Shown: positions 1 through 5,292, counted from the stretch's first letter. The stretch is 6,898 nucleotides of DNA from Bacillota bacterium (GCA_016288175.1 JAEEYN010000131.1:1-6898), one strand, 5' to 3'. The notes: generated by a model from the sequence alone, not told the origin. Made by a program: numbers and translations.

Positions 1-815
1 ATGACGTCGATCTGGCGGTCGTACATCTCGCGCGTGACCTTCTGATCGAAAAGGAGACTCTCGAAAACGTCCTTATACCCGCGCAGCTCCGACATGACTT
101 TTTCCTGCGAAACGCGGGCATTGTAGGCGGCAGCGGTGGTGTTTTGATACTGCTTCAGCTTATCGTAGAACGCGCGGAACGCGGCGCGGCGCACGGCTGT
201 ATCGGCTTCCAGCTCGTAATCGTCTTCATACAGCGAGTAACCGAGCGGATACTCCTTTCCGTTCGCCGTGAAGGGCTCGAAGGCGATATCCGCGAGCTTC
301 ATCGTGTTGTAGATATCGTACGGCACGCTGAAGGTCCTTCCGAGCGCGGCAAGCGTCTTTTCCGTTTCCGGGGAGAGCATATGCGCCTTTTTCGCGATCA
401 GGTCCTCAAGATAGATGCGGCAGCCTTTCGCAAGCTTCACCGCGGCCCCGAGCTCCTCATCGGAAGCGAGCAGGATCTCACTGTCCGCAAAGGCAAGCTC
501 CTTGTAGATGCGTGTGATCTCGTCGCTGACCTTTGCATCGCGCTCGCGCAGCTTGTTATCGGTATAATCCGTTTCCACCGCCAATCCGGAGTATTGCCAT
601 ATGCGGGAGATCTCCGGCGCGATCTTTTCCATTTCGTCGAGACAGCCGACGATTTTTTCCGCGGTGTTCAGCTTTCCGGCATAATTTTCGACAAGCTTCT
701 GCACTGCCTCCTTCAGCTTTTCAAGCGCTTCCCACATATCCTTTTCTTCCGCGAAGATCAGCGAAAGATCCCATGTTTCCCCAACGGGAACGTCTTTGCG
801 TGTGCACAGTTCCAT
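1..815 (-). CDS. pepF: Oligoendopeptidase F-like M3 metallopeptidase, N-terminal part (runs off left edge)
   Basis: The reading frame opens at ATG 815-813 after AGAGG (about 823-829) and stays open for 271 codons to the window edge, so the C-terminal half is missing. The start (MELCTRKDVPVGETWDLSLIF) and the helical, Glu/Lys-rich stretch that follows match the N-terminal domain of M3B oligoendopeptidase F. The segment ending in FESLLFDQKV near residue 255 resembles the entry to the peptidase domain. The family's zinc motif HExxH would lie in the missing part, so catalysis cannot be confirmed here. By family knowledge this is a cytosolic zinc peptidase that cuts short peptides of roughly 6-20 residues. 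It has its own promoter (887-892). GC is high (about 55% in a counted line), like the host background. The full family length is about 560-600 residues. The subtype is less sure than the family. Confidence 0.85.
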   Translation of the reverse strand, partial: MELCTRKDVPVGETWDLSLIFAEEKDMWEALEKLKEAVQKLVENYAGKLNTAEKIVGCLDEMEKIAPEISRIWQYSGLAVETDYTDNKLRERDAKVSDEITRIYKELAFADSEILLASDEELGAAVKLAKGCRIYLEDLIAKKAHMLSPETEKTLAALGRTFSVPYDIYNTMKLADIAFEPFTANGKEYPLGYSLYEDDYELEADTAVRRAAFRAFYDKLKQYQNTTAAAYNARVSQEKVMSELRGYKDVFESLLFDQKVTREMYDRQIDV

Positions 816-861
816 ATTCAATCCTCTTTCTGCCCTTAGGCGTCTTTTGTTGATATCGATC

Positions 862-880
862 GAACCCGATTTATCGGTTC
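862..880. promoter_or_regulatory. Imperfect palindrome over the pepF start of transcription
   Basis: The plus strand reads GAACCCGAT-TT-ATCGGTTC, an inverted repeat with one unpaired C. It begins where transcription from the 887-892 box should start. It could be an operator for a repressor or a small hairpin at the 5' end of the mRNA. The sequence does not say which. Confidence 0.3.
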
Positions 881-886
881 AAGTCT

Positions 887-897
887 ATCATATCACA
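887..897 (-). promoter_or_regulatory. Extended -10 promoter of the pepF-like gene
   Basis: On the minus strand, TG-A-TATGAT gives an extended -10 box (TATGAT complement at 887-892), about 72 bases upstream of the ATG. No good -35 lies 17 bases further up, which is normal for extended -10 promoters. Transcription would start near 880. Confidence 0.55.
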
Positions 898-991
898 GCT
901 GTTTTTTCAACCGCCCGACAATAAAAATTCCGCTCCGGGATGGGCGAAAAAATCACACGTGCCTTATCCTCCGACTTTAACGCAGTGCATG

Positions 992-1025
992 AAAAAGCCC
1001 CTTTTGCCCCGGCAGACAAAAGAGG
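992..1025 (-). terminator. Rho-independent terminator, copy 1 of a repeated element
   Basis: On the minus strand, CCTCTTTTG (1025-1017), a 10-base loop and CAAAAGGGG (1006-998) form a 9-bp stem with one G-U pair. It is followed by GC and TTTTT (996-992). It would end transcripts coming from the cupin-sfsA remnants or from the promoter at 1303-1331. The 28-base stem-loop matches 4446-4473 at 25 of 28 positions, all differences lying in the loop. Confidence 0.75.
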
Positions 1026-1041
1026 TAATTGTGTGAAAGAA

Positions 1042-1082
1042 CGCCAAAATGGCACTCGCCGGCGGGTTGTTTTCCGCCGGCG
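1042..1082. repeat. Two hairpins upstream of the terminator
   Basis: CGCCGGCGG (1057-1065) pairs perfectly with CCGCCGGCG (1074-1082) across an 8-base loop, a very stable 9-bp stem. Next to it GCC-AAAAT-GGC (1042-1052) makes a small second hairpin. Neither is followed by a T run on either strand, so they are not terminators themselves. With the terminator at 992-1025 they form a string of three stems on the minus-strand transcript. Confidence 0.55.
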
Positions 1083-1166
1083 TGTTCTTCCTTGCCGCAT
1101 GTATCTGCGATATGTTCGGGAAAGCGCATTTGCCCTGCAATCAATTTAATGCGTCGATGAACTCCT

Positions 1167-1463
1167 TTATTTTTCATTTAATACTCCGTTTCGTGTAATT
1201 CCGTGTTCGGCCGCATGATGATCCGTCGGTCGCTGAAACAGTCGAAAACCGTACGAAGCTGCTTCCATCTGCAGCTGCGCCTGCAGTTCCCGCAATATAA
1301 GCATCATACCGAATGCCGCTCTAAAAGTCAACGCAGGATTCGTTGTCGTCGGGATGTGAGCGATAAACTCTTCGCCATTTATATCTACCAAAGCGGTGAA
1401 CTGGCTTTTTCTTTTCAGCAGCGTTCCGCGGATCAAAGGTTTTTCAAACAGATATGTACTCAT
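1167..1463 (-). pseudogene. Truncated sfsA-like gene (DNA/RNA nuclease SfsA family)
   Basis: The frame starts at ATG 1463-1461, overlapping the cupin stop as ATGA. Its first 41 residues (LFEKPLIRGTLLKR, FTALVDINGEEF, AHIPTT) match the SfsA N-terminus: a Pro-Leu-Ile start, a Leu-Lys-Arg strand, an acidic-Gly-Glu-Glu turn and the His-x-Pro-Thr-Thr motif. SfsA is an OB-fold plus nuclease-like protein of about 220-240 residues. Here similarity stops near 1341 and the frame ends after 98 codons, so the catalytic C-terminal domain is gone. The remaining 57 codons match nothing I recognise. Loss of one A from the A5 run (1170-1174) may have ended the frame early: with six As the frame would continue as IKEFIDALN to a stop at 1141. 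The family call rests on the short N-terminus only. Confidence 0.55.
1303..1331 (-). promoter_or_regulatory. Near-consensus sigma-A promoter inside the sfsA remnant
   Basis: On the minus strand TTGACT (1331-1326) lies exactly 17 bases before TATGAT (1308-1303), five of six matches in each box. It begins about ten bases after the point where SfsA similarity is lost, so it may have come with the sequence that replaced the rest of sfsA. No good gene follows directly. Confidence 0.45.
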
Positions 1464-1714
1464 CTCTTCACCACGATCGTCAGCATGACCAAATCTTCCT
1501 CTCCGGTATTGATGATAGCGTGCTCCGATCCTTTCGGGCAGATATGCATGATGCCCGGCCTCAGTTCTTCCTCGATCCCGTCGCAAATCGCTTTGCCAAT
1601 TCCGGAGATGATATAGTTCATATCATCTCCGGAATACTGCGTGTGAGTTCCAATGCTCCCATCCTGTTTTGATGCGGGGCAATCGCTCTTAATCAGATAA
1701 ACAGATTTGATGCC
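1460..1714 (-). pseudogene. Cupin-domain gene lacking its 5' end
   Basis: An open frame from 1714 to the TGA at 1462-1460 encodes a single cupin barrel. Motif 1 reads GSIGTHTQYSGDDMNYIISG, with Gln and Asp where the usual second His and the Glu stand. Motif 2 reads GIMHICPKGSEHAIIN, fitting G-x5-P-x-G-x2-H-x3-N exactly. The frame begins straight after a stop (1717-1715) and has no ATG, GTG or TTG until the internal ATG at 1621-1619, which would cut motif 1 in half. The N-terminus is therefore missing, and the break falls within about 12 bases of the end of the DUF262 gene. The 3' end overlaps the sfsA-like start by ATGA, so the two were translationally coupled. Cupins bind metals, sugars or small acids; the substrate is unknown. 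Confidence 0.65.
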
Positions 1715-1725
1715 TTATTCTTTAT

Positions 1726-3711
1726 TTAACCGTCAATGAAATCCAAAAGGCTCATTCCGTCGTATGACCAAAATCGAGCGCCTTGATATGAGCCAGACTT
1801 ATTTTCCTGCCCGCGCCGTCTTTGTATTTCAGCTGTTAAGGGAGAAAGTCTCCACTTTTTCCCCTCGAACTCAACTTCCTTGTCGCCAACGACTTTTGCC
1901 TTGAATGACTGGTCAGCTGTAAACTCTATATTCAGCCCAATAAGCTGTAGGCTTTGGAATGATAGTCCACGATGCTCTTTAGGTTTGAAATTGTTCTTCA
2001 TTCGCATATCGCTTGGTACAGGAAATACTTTTTCCAAGAAGAACTTAATCAGCCAATCAGTGCGAGCGCGAATCGCCTCCTCGTTCCACACTACACGGTC
2101 AGTAATAAATGACCTTGCGATTTGCAATCCAGCATTTCCTTCATAGACCTCTCGCTTAGTCGAGAATGATTTGTTGCTTAGCTCCTGATTGTGACGGATC
2201 AAAGTTAGATTTCCTAATGAGCTGAGGAGCTCTTGATGAATCTCTTCGCAATGCTCGCCCAACTCATTTCTCCAGTCATCATTCAGCGTCTGAGGCATAA
2301 TATGCTCCAGCTGCAGCTTTTGGTTGCTAAGGTCAGGACGACTTTTTGTGAGGGCTTCTTCGACAAGTGCTAAGAAAAACTTGCAATACCCAAAGTTGTC
2401 AAAACGCATACTTGCAAGCTGTCTGGATACCTCAACGTCATTTGGCAGGCGCAAATTGCTTTCCTGCCAAGCAAGCAGTTCAAACATTTTTTGTTTCTTA
2501 TCCGGGGCTTGGATCAACTGATTAATCCATTTGCAGTATGTTGGGAAATTCTTATTCTCCGCCTGTGTAATACCCATCAGTCTGCGACGAAGGCAATAGA
2601 TCCTGAAAGCGGTTAGGATATCAACTACATTCTGCTCCGTGAAAGCTCCTTCTTTCCATGTCCGTAGCAATACCATCAGGAATGAATAAGCTGTGGTAAC
2701 ACTCATGCGGTTGAGGTCTGATAAATAATAATCTATCTCCGCGTTTCCGGAAGGGGCCTCACCGATACAAAAGGAATAAAACGTTGCGTTTTTTGCAAGA
2801 TCCTTGAGTAACGTCTCTGCGTCGTCATTTCCAAAGATATCCTTGAAAATGCTGTATAGATCTTTGTAATGTCCTTCTATGGCCTTATAGAAGGATTTTG
2901 CTTCATGCGCCTGCATGTAATCGCGGATAAAGCTCGATACTCTACCGGGAACGGATCGCTCAATATGCAGCCAGTATTTGTCATACAAATGGCTCTGCTT
3001 ATCGGCATTCATGCCGAGCAGCAAATAATTCCTAACGAGGTCAGCCAACGACAGCGGTTTTCCCAACGAATTCATCGATTCGAATATCTCTTGCGGGTTC
3101 TCCCACTGGTTCTGCTCCGGCTTCAGTTCAATCGTAATAACACTGAACTTGCTTAGTCCTTTTTCTACAAGGCAGCTTAGGTCTATGCCTTGAGATAAGC
3201 TTTCTGCAAGCTTGTTGCAGAAAAACGAGTAGTTCCTATAGACTGCCGTTTGCTTGTCACGTGCTGTGAGTTCGTTAGAGAGTATAATGTCCTTATAGGC
3301 GCCCCAGTCAGTTTCAACCTGCTTAAGCTTCACTTTGAACTCGCTGTCGCCAGACACATTATTGTTCTTCAGGTACTTGCCATCAATATAACGACTAATG
3401 TCTCCATCACCAAGGATGTCACGAAGAGCGACAAGAAAGAGCATCGTGGTCGTGATACGCTGCTGGCCGTCGATCAATACAAGCTTACTTGGTTGACCGA
3501 AAACATGCTCCGTTTCAAAGTACGTTATTGAACCGAAAAAGTGCTCTGAACGTTTCCCGCTTGAGTTCAGTTCGTATGTCTTCAGAATATCCGTTAGAAA
3601 CACTTCACATTGCTCATCAGTCCATTCGTAATTTCGCTGATATGGCGGAATGAAGAATGTTACATCGTTGTTTGATAACAAATCTAACAGCTTGACTTCC
3701 TGCGGTACCAT
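1726..3711 (-). CDS. DUF262/DUF1524 protein, GmrSD-type HNH nuclease of phage defence
   Basis: This 661-residue protein looks intact. Residues 1-230 carry the DUF262 (GmrS-like, ParB/Srx-fold) signatures: IPPYQR at 21-26, DGQQRITT at 81-88 and FESMNSLGKPLSLADLV at 210-226. Residues 460-520 carry the DUF1524 (GmrD-like) HNH core: LEHIMPQ at 468-474 with the likely catalytic His470, then GNLTLI at 500-505 and LSNKSFSTK at 511-519. Proteins of this type include GmrSD, BrxU and SspE, which use nucleotides and cut phage or modified DNA. The DNA target here cannot be read from sequence. Residues about 590-655 form a further C-terminal domain resembling the DUF4357/RAMA fold. The ATG at 3711 follows AGGAGG by 10 bases. 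GC is about 40-47% in counted lines, against about 55% in the pepF-like gene, which suggests transfer. No methyltransferase is adjacent. Confidence 0.9.
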   Translation of the reverse strand: MVPQEVKLLDLLSNNDVTFFIPPYQRNYEWTDEQCEVFLTDILKTYELNSSGKRSEHFFGSITYFETEHVFGQPSKLVLIDGQQRITTTMLFLVALRDILGDGDISRYIDGKYLKNNNVSGDSEFKVKLKQVETDWGAYKDIILSNELTARDKQTAVYRNYSFFCNKLAESLSQGIDLSCLVEKGLSKFSVITIELKPEQNQWENPQEIFESMNSLGKPLSLADLVRNYLLLGMNADKQSHLYDKYWLHIERSVPGRVSSFIRDYMQAHEAKSFYKAIEGHYKDLYSIFKDIFGNDDAETLLKDLAKNATFYSFCIGEAPSGNAEIDYYLSDLNRMSVTTAYSFLMVLLRTWKEGAFTEQNVVDILTAFRIYCLRRRLMGITQAENKNFPTYCKWINQLIQAPDKKQKMFELLAWQESNLRLPNDVEVSRQLASMRFDNFGYCKFFLALVEEALTKSRPDLSNQKLQLEHIMPQTLNDDWRNELGEHCEEIHQELLSSLGNLTLIRHNQELSNKSFSTKREVYEGNAGLQIARSFITDRVVWNEEAIRARTDWLIKFFLEKVFPVPSDMRMKNNFKPKEHRGLSFQSLQLIGLNIEFTADQSFKAKVVGDKEVEFEGKKWRLSPLTAEIQRRRGQENKSGSYQGARFWSYDGMSLLDFIDG

Positions 3712-3785
3712 TGCTTATGTTCCTCCTGGGCGGTTTTTTCTTGAATGAATGTTCTTGAATGATCGACAGCTTTGCGTATAAGCAG

Positions 3786-4125
3786 TTACTCTCTAAAGCT
3801 CTTGTCCACCAGTTCCTCCAGCGTCCCGTTCTTTGCCGCCTCCGCTGCATCGGCCTGTACGAAGTTTTGCGTTTCATTCTTCATAGCTTCATCGAAACCG
3901 AGGATATAATTCGTTGCGATCCGATAAATGATCTCCGTCGGAGCCATGCCGTATACCTGCCTTTGCAGGATGTGACGAATGCGCTCGCCGTCGTTGGGGA
4001 TCGCACGCTTCATCGCCTCGCTGTTATAGAGTCTCTTGACGATCTCCGTGATATAGAGGCCTGACTTCATATAGAGGTCTGCAAACGTCCTTCAGCAGCT
4101 TGATTTTCTGCATCGTTCCGGGCAT
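3786..4125 (-). pseudogene. Small helical protein of unknown function, frameshifted
   Basis: AAGGAGA (about 4133-4139) sits six bases before ATG 4125-4123, which opens as MPGTMQKIKLLK. That frame soon turns into unlikely sequence and stops after about 35 codons. Removing one G of the GG pair at 4089-4090 joins it to the frame ending at TAA 3788-3786, giving MQKIKLLK-TFADLYMKSG and about 112 residues in total. The downstream frame alone would start at ATG 4070 with no ribosome site. The predicted product is almost all helix (ITEIVKRL, ERIRHILQRQVYG, PTEIIYRIATNYI, then an acidic-Ala tail). I do not recognise the family; a helix-turn-helix protein is possible but unproven. It shares a promoter and strand with the DUF262 gene, 74 bases downstream, so it could have been a regulator or partner. 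A sequencing error at the GG is also possible. Confidence 0.5.
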
Positions 4126-4162
4126 TCGTACTCTCCTTTTGGGGGCATATATAGATATGGTT

Positions 4163-4191
4163 AGTTTAGCATAAAACGGGCGGCAGGTCAA
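4163..4191 (-). promoter_or_regulatory. Promoter of the small gene and DUF262 gene
   Basis: On the minus strand TTGACC (4191-4186) is followed after 17 bases by TAAACT (4168-4163), preceded by TGC, an extended -10. The start of transcription falls near 4156, about 30 bases before the ATG at 4125. No terminator is visible before the DUF262 gene, so both genes and the cupin and sfsA remnants could share this transcript. Confidence 0.6.
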
Positions 4192-4221
4192 GAATTGATG
4201 GTAATTATGTTGTTACTTGAC
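4187..4221. repeat. Inverted repeat GTCAAG / CTTGAC
   Basis: GTCAAG (4187-4192) and CTTGAC (4216-4221) face each other across 23 bases. The left arm overlaps the minus-strand -35 box. The right arm supplies a TTGACG on the plus strand, followed 15 bases on by TAAACA, a poor partner. It could be an operator or simply back-to-back -35 boxes. Confidence 0.25.
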
Positions 4222-4243
4222 GGGTGAAATTTGCTGCTAAACA

Positions 4244-4259
4244 GGTTCGAGTCCAACAG
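4244..4259 (+). repeat. 16-bp copy of the tRNA-Asn T-arm, inverted
   Basis: GGTTCGAGTCCAACAG on the plus strand equals the T-loop and 3' T-stem of the tRNA-Asn gene, which lies on the minus strand at 4507-4492. Flanks do not match, and the 5' half of the T-stem is not complementary, so this is not a working tRNA. It may be tRNA debris or the footprint of an element that integrates at tRNA ends. Confidence 0.6.
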
Positions 4260-4344
4260 TACGGACACTTTTTTTATTTCTTTGCAGAACAAAGAAACGC
4301 AAAAAGTACACCAGCGTTTTCGGGCTGGGGAAGCCGCTGAAAAC

Positions 4345-4387
4345 AAAAAATGGGGCTCCGGAGCGGCCGATCTTCCGCTCCGGAGCC
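4345..4387 (-). terminator. Strong rho-independent terminator with a perfect 13-bp stem
   Basis: GGCTCCGGAGCGG (4354-4366) pairs perfectly with CCGCTCCGGAGCC (4375-4387) around an 8-base loop. On the minus strand the stem is followed by CCA and TTTTTT (4350-4345). It is the second terminator below tRNA-Asn and would insulate the tRNA and sod from the genes to the left. The plus-strand flank TGTTTTG is much weaker. Confidence 0.75.
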
Positions 4388-4440
4388 TGTTTTGCGCTTA
4401 TTTTGCCTGATTTTGCCTGTTTTTCTTCCAAAAAGCAAGG

Positions 4441-4473
4441 AAAAACCCCTTTTGCCTTGGTAGACAAAAGAGG
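4441..4473 (-). terminator. tRNA-Asn terminator, copy 2 of the repeated element
   Basis: CCTCTTTTG (4473-4465), a 10-base loop and CAAAAGGGG (4454-4446) are followed by TTTTT (4445-4441), nine bases after the tRNA CCA end. Stem sequences are identical to copy 1 at 998-1025. Confidence 0.8.
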
Positions 4474-4482
4474 TTTCTTAGG

Positions 4483-4558
4483 TGGCTCCCCCTGTTGGAC
4501 TCGAACCAACGACACTGCGGTTAACAGCCGCATGCTCTACCGACTGAGCTAAGGAGGA
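4483..4558 (-). tRNA. tRNA-Asn, anticodon GTT
   Basis: The 76-base gene folds as a full cloverleaf. The acceptor stem pairs TCCTCCT with AGGGGGA (one T-G pair), the D arm is GCTCAGTCGGTAGAGC, and the anticodon arm is TGCGG-CTGTTAA-CCGCA with GTT at the anticodon. The T arm is GTTGG-TTCGAGT-CCAAC. The discriminator G is followed by encoded CCA (4485-4483). It reads AAC and AAT codons. It stands alone, with its own promoter and terminator. Confidence 0.97.
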
Positions 4559-4588
4559 ATATTCTTTTCGTTCATCGGAACGGATGTT

Positions 4589-4617
4589 ATTATACATCAG
4601 CGCCCGGGGAATTGCAA
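4589..4617 (-). promoter_or_regulatory. Promoter of tRNA-Asn
   Basis: On the minus strand TTGCAA (4617-4612) and a perfect TATAAT (4594-4589) are separated by 17 bases. The start of transcription near 4582 gives a leader of about 24 bases. The spacer is GC-rich (CCCCGGGCGC). Confidence 0.8.
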
Positions 4618-4671
4618 CCCCCTTTCAAAAATTTTCCAAAGTATATTTTCGTTTTTATCCGCGCCGGGCTC

Positions 4672-5163
4672 TCAGTTCCGGCGGATGATCCCGCAGGCGA
4701 TCTTTTTCCCGGCGTTCCCCGCGGGCTGCGATGAGAGATCGTCCCTGTCCGCATGGATAATCACCGCTTTGCCGAGCACTTCCGAAACCTCGATATCGCC
4801 GAGCCATACCGCCTGATACGCTTCCCCGCCGAAAGCGAAAAGCGGCGGCAGGTCGCCGGCATGGCGCGGATGCTCCGTCCCTTCTGGGTTGTAATGCGTG
4901 AGCGCGTCCGCGAAATGGTCATCGGCATTCCCCGTGCAGCTTTCGCCCGCATGGATATGGAAGCCGAAAACCGACGCGCCTTCCGCCGTCTGCTCGGGAA
5001 GGCCGCTCACCCGCGCCGTGAGAAGCACGCCTTCCTGCAGCCGAAAAAGTTCGACTCTGCCGCGAATGCGCGGAAAGGCTTCACTGCCATAGAGTTCCGC
5101 AAAAGCGCTCGCTCTTCCCGCAAGGATCCTTGCGGTCCTTCTGTTTGCTGTCGGATAAATCAT
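4672..5163 (-). CDS. sodC: Cu/Zn superoxide dismutase family protein, no signal peptide
   Basis: The 163-residue protein would dismutate superoxide to oxygen and peroxide. Metal ligands are all present: His69 and His71 (FHIH), bridging His90 (THYNPE), His98, His101 and Asp104 (HPRHAGDLPPL), and His137 (VIIHADRDD). Cys76 and Cys157 (KIACG) are placed for the family disulfide. The final loop reads QPAGNAGKKIACG, with Lys154 at the position of the usual guiding Arg. Only three residues separate the second and third zinc histidines, against nine in the eukaryotic enzyme. No hydrophobic leader is visible, so it should stay in the cytosol, whereas most bacterial SodC enzymes are exported. The ATG at 5163 follows GGGAGGG by six bases; a GTG at 5181 is in frame but lies upstream of that site. 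No terminator is seen before the tRNA promoter, so read-through into tRNA-Asn is possible. Confidence 0.9.
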   Translation of the reverse strand: MIYPTANRRTARILAGRASAFAELYGSEAFPRIRGRVELFRLQEGVLLTARVSGLPEQTAEGASVFGFHIHAGESCTGNADDHFADALTHYNPEGTEHPRHAGDLPPLFAFGGEAYQAVWLGDIEVSEVLGKAVIIHADRDDLSSQPAGNAGKKIACGIIRRN

Positions 5164-5232
5164 AGCGTTCCCTCCCGTCACTTTCCGTATTCGCTTTGCT
5201 GTAAAGTATTCATTTTCGACACAATTTATGCA

Positions 5233-5261
5233 TTGTTATCGACCTCGGATTATGGTATAAT
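5233..5261 (+). promoter_or_regulatory. Promoter of the P-loop protein gene
   Basis: TTGTTA (5233-5238) and a perfect TATAAT (5256-5261) are spaced by 17 bases, with TGG just before the -10 giving an extended box. Transcription would start near 5268, about 25 bases before the start codon. Confidence 0.8.
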
Positions 5262-5262
5262 C
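5248..5262. promoter_or_regulatory. Palindrome covering the -10 box
   Basis: GATTAT-GGT-ATAATC is a perfect 6-bp inverted repeat lying over the extended -10 of the P-loop gene. It could be a repressor site, or a by-product of the -10 sequence itself. Confidence 0.25.
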
Positions 5263-5292
5263 AGTTTATCAGGAAAACAGGAGGTGGCTGTG

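Larger units (their letters stand above)
816..1140. other. Gene-free stretch between the pepF-like gene and the sfsA remnant
   Basis: No reading frame here has a convincing start, ribosome site and protein-like content. From left to right it holds the pepF ribosome site, the palindrome and -10 box, an unremarkable stretch, a rho-independent terminator (992-1025), a small GCC/GGC hairpin (1042-1052) and a strong GC-rich hairpin (1057-1082). The 66-codon minus frame at 977-1177 runs straight through the terminator and was not accepted. Confidence 0.6.
992..1296 (-). ncRNA. Candidate structured transcript of about 300 bases (speculative)
   Basis: A near-consensus promoter (1303-1331) and a clear terminator (992-1025) bracket about 300 bases on the minus strand whose 3' third is dominated by stable stems. 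I do not recognise a known family such as 6S, tmRNA, SRP RNA or RNase P RNA. The 5' part overlaps the broken sfsA-like frame, so the promoter could be accidental or could belong to a gene since deleted. Confidence 0.2.
4126..4482. other. Gene-free, hairpin-rich spacer between the small gene and tRNA-Asn
   Basis: No coding frame here is believable; the longest minus frame overlaps the tRNA. It contains the promoter at 4163-4191, an inverted repeat, a tRNA T-arm copy (4244-4259), a TTCTTTG/CAAAGAA hairpin near 4270-4290, a GTTTTC/GAAAAC stem enclosing GGCT/AGCC (about 4315-4344), a 13-bp terminator stem (4354-4387) and the tRNA terminator (4441-4473). Such dense folding suggests terminators, an unrecognised RNA or a dispersed palindromic element. 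Confidence 0.55.

Noticed and set aside
144..839. 231-codon plus-strand frame
   Set aside because: It is antisense to the pepF-like gene, whose minus-strand translation shows clear family similarity, and it has no ribosome site.
977..1177. 66-codon minus-strand frame with a weak ribosome site (CGGAG)
   Set aside because: It runs through the GC-rich hairpin and the terminator at 992-1025, and its sequence does not look like a protein.
1460..1621. Cupin gene starting at the internal ATG 1621 as an intact 53-residue protein
   Set aside because: It would lose motif 1 and half the barrel; the upstream frame encodes the missing cupin strands, so this is a fragment.
4044..4074. Direct repeat CCTCTATAT twice within the small frameshifted gene
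   Set aside because: Nine bases in two copies inside coding sequence; too short to mean more than chance or a minor duplication.
4244..4507. T-arm copy and tRNA as a normal attL/attR pair flanking an island
   Set aside because: The copies are inverted rather than direct, enclose only about 230 bases, and no integrase is present.
4237..4533. 98-codon minus-strand frame
   Set aside because: It starts inside tRNA-Asn and reads through two terminators; typical spurious tRNA-overlapping frame.
4753..5292. Long upstream extension of the plus-strand P-loop frame
   Set aside because: It lies antisense to the superoxide dismutase gene, and the real promoter and AGGAGG are just before 5290-5293.
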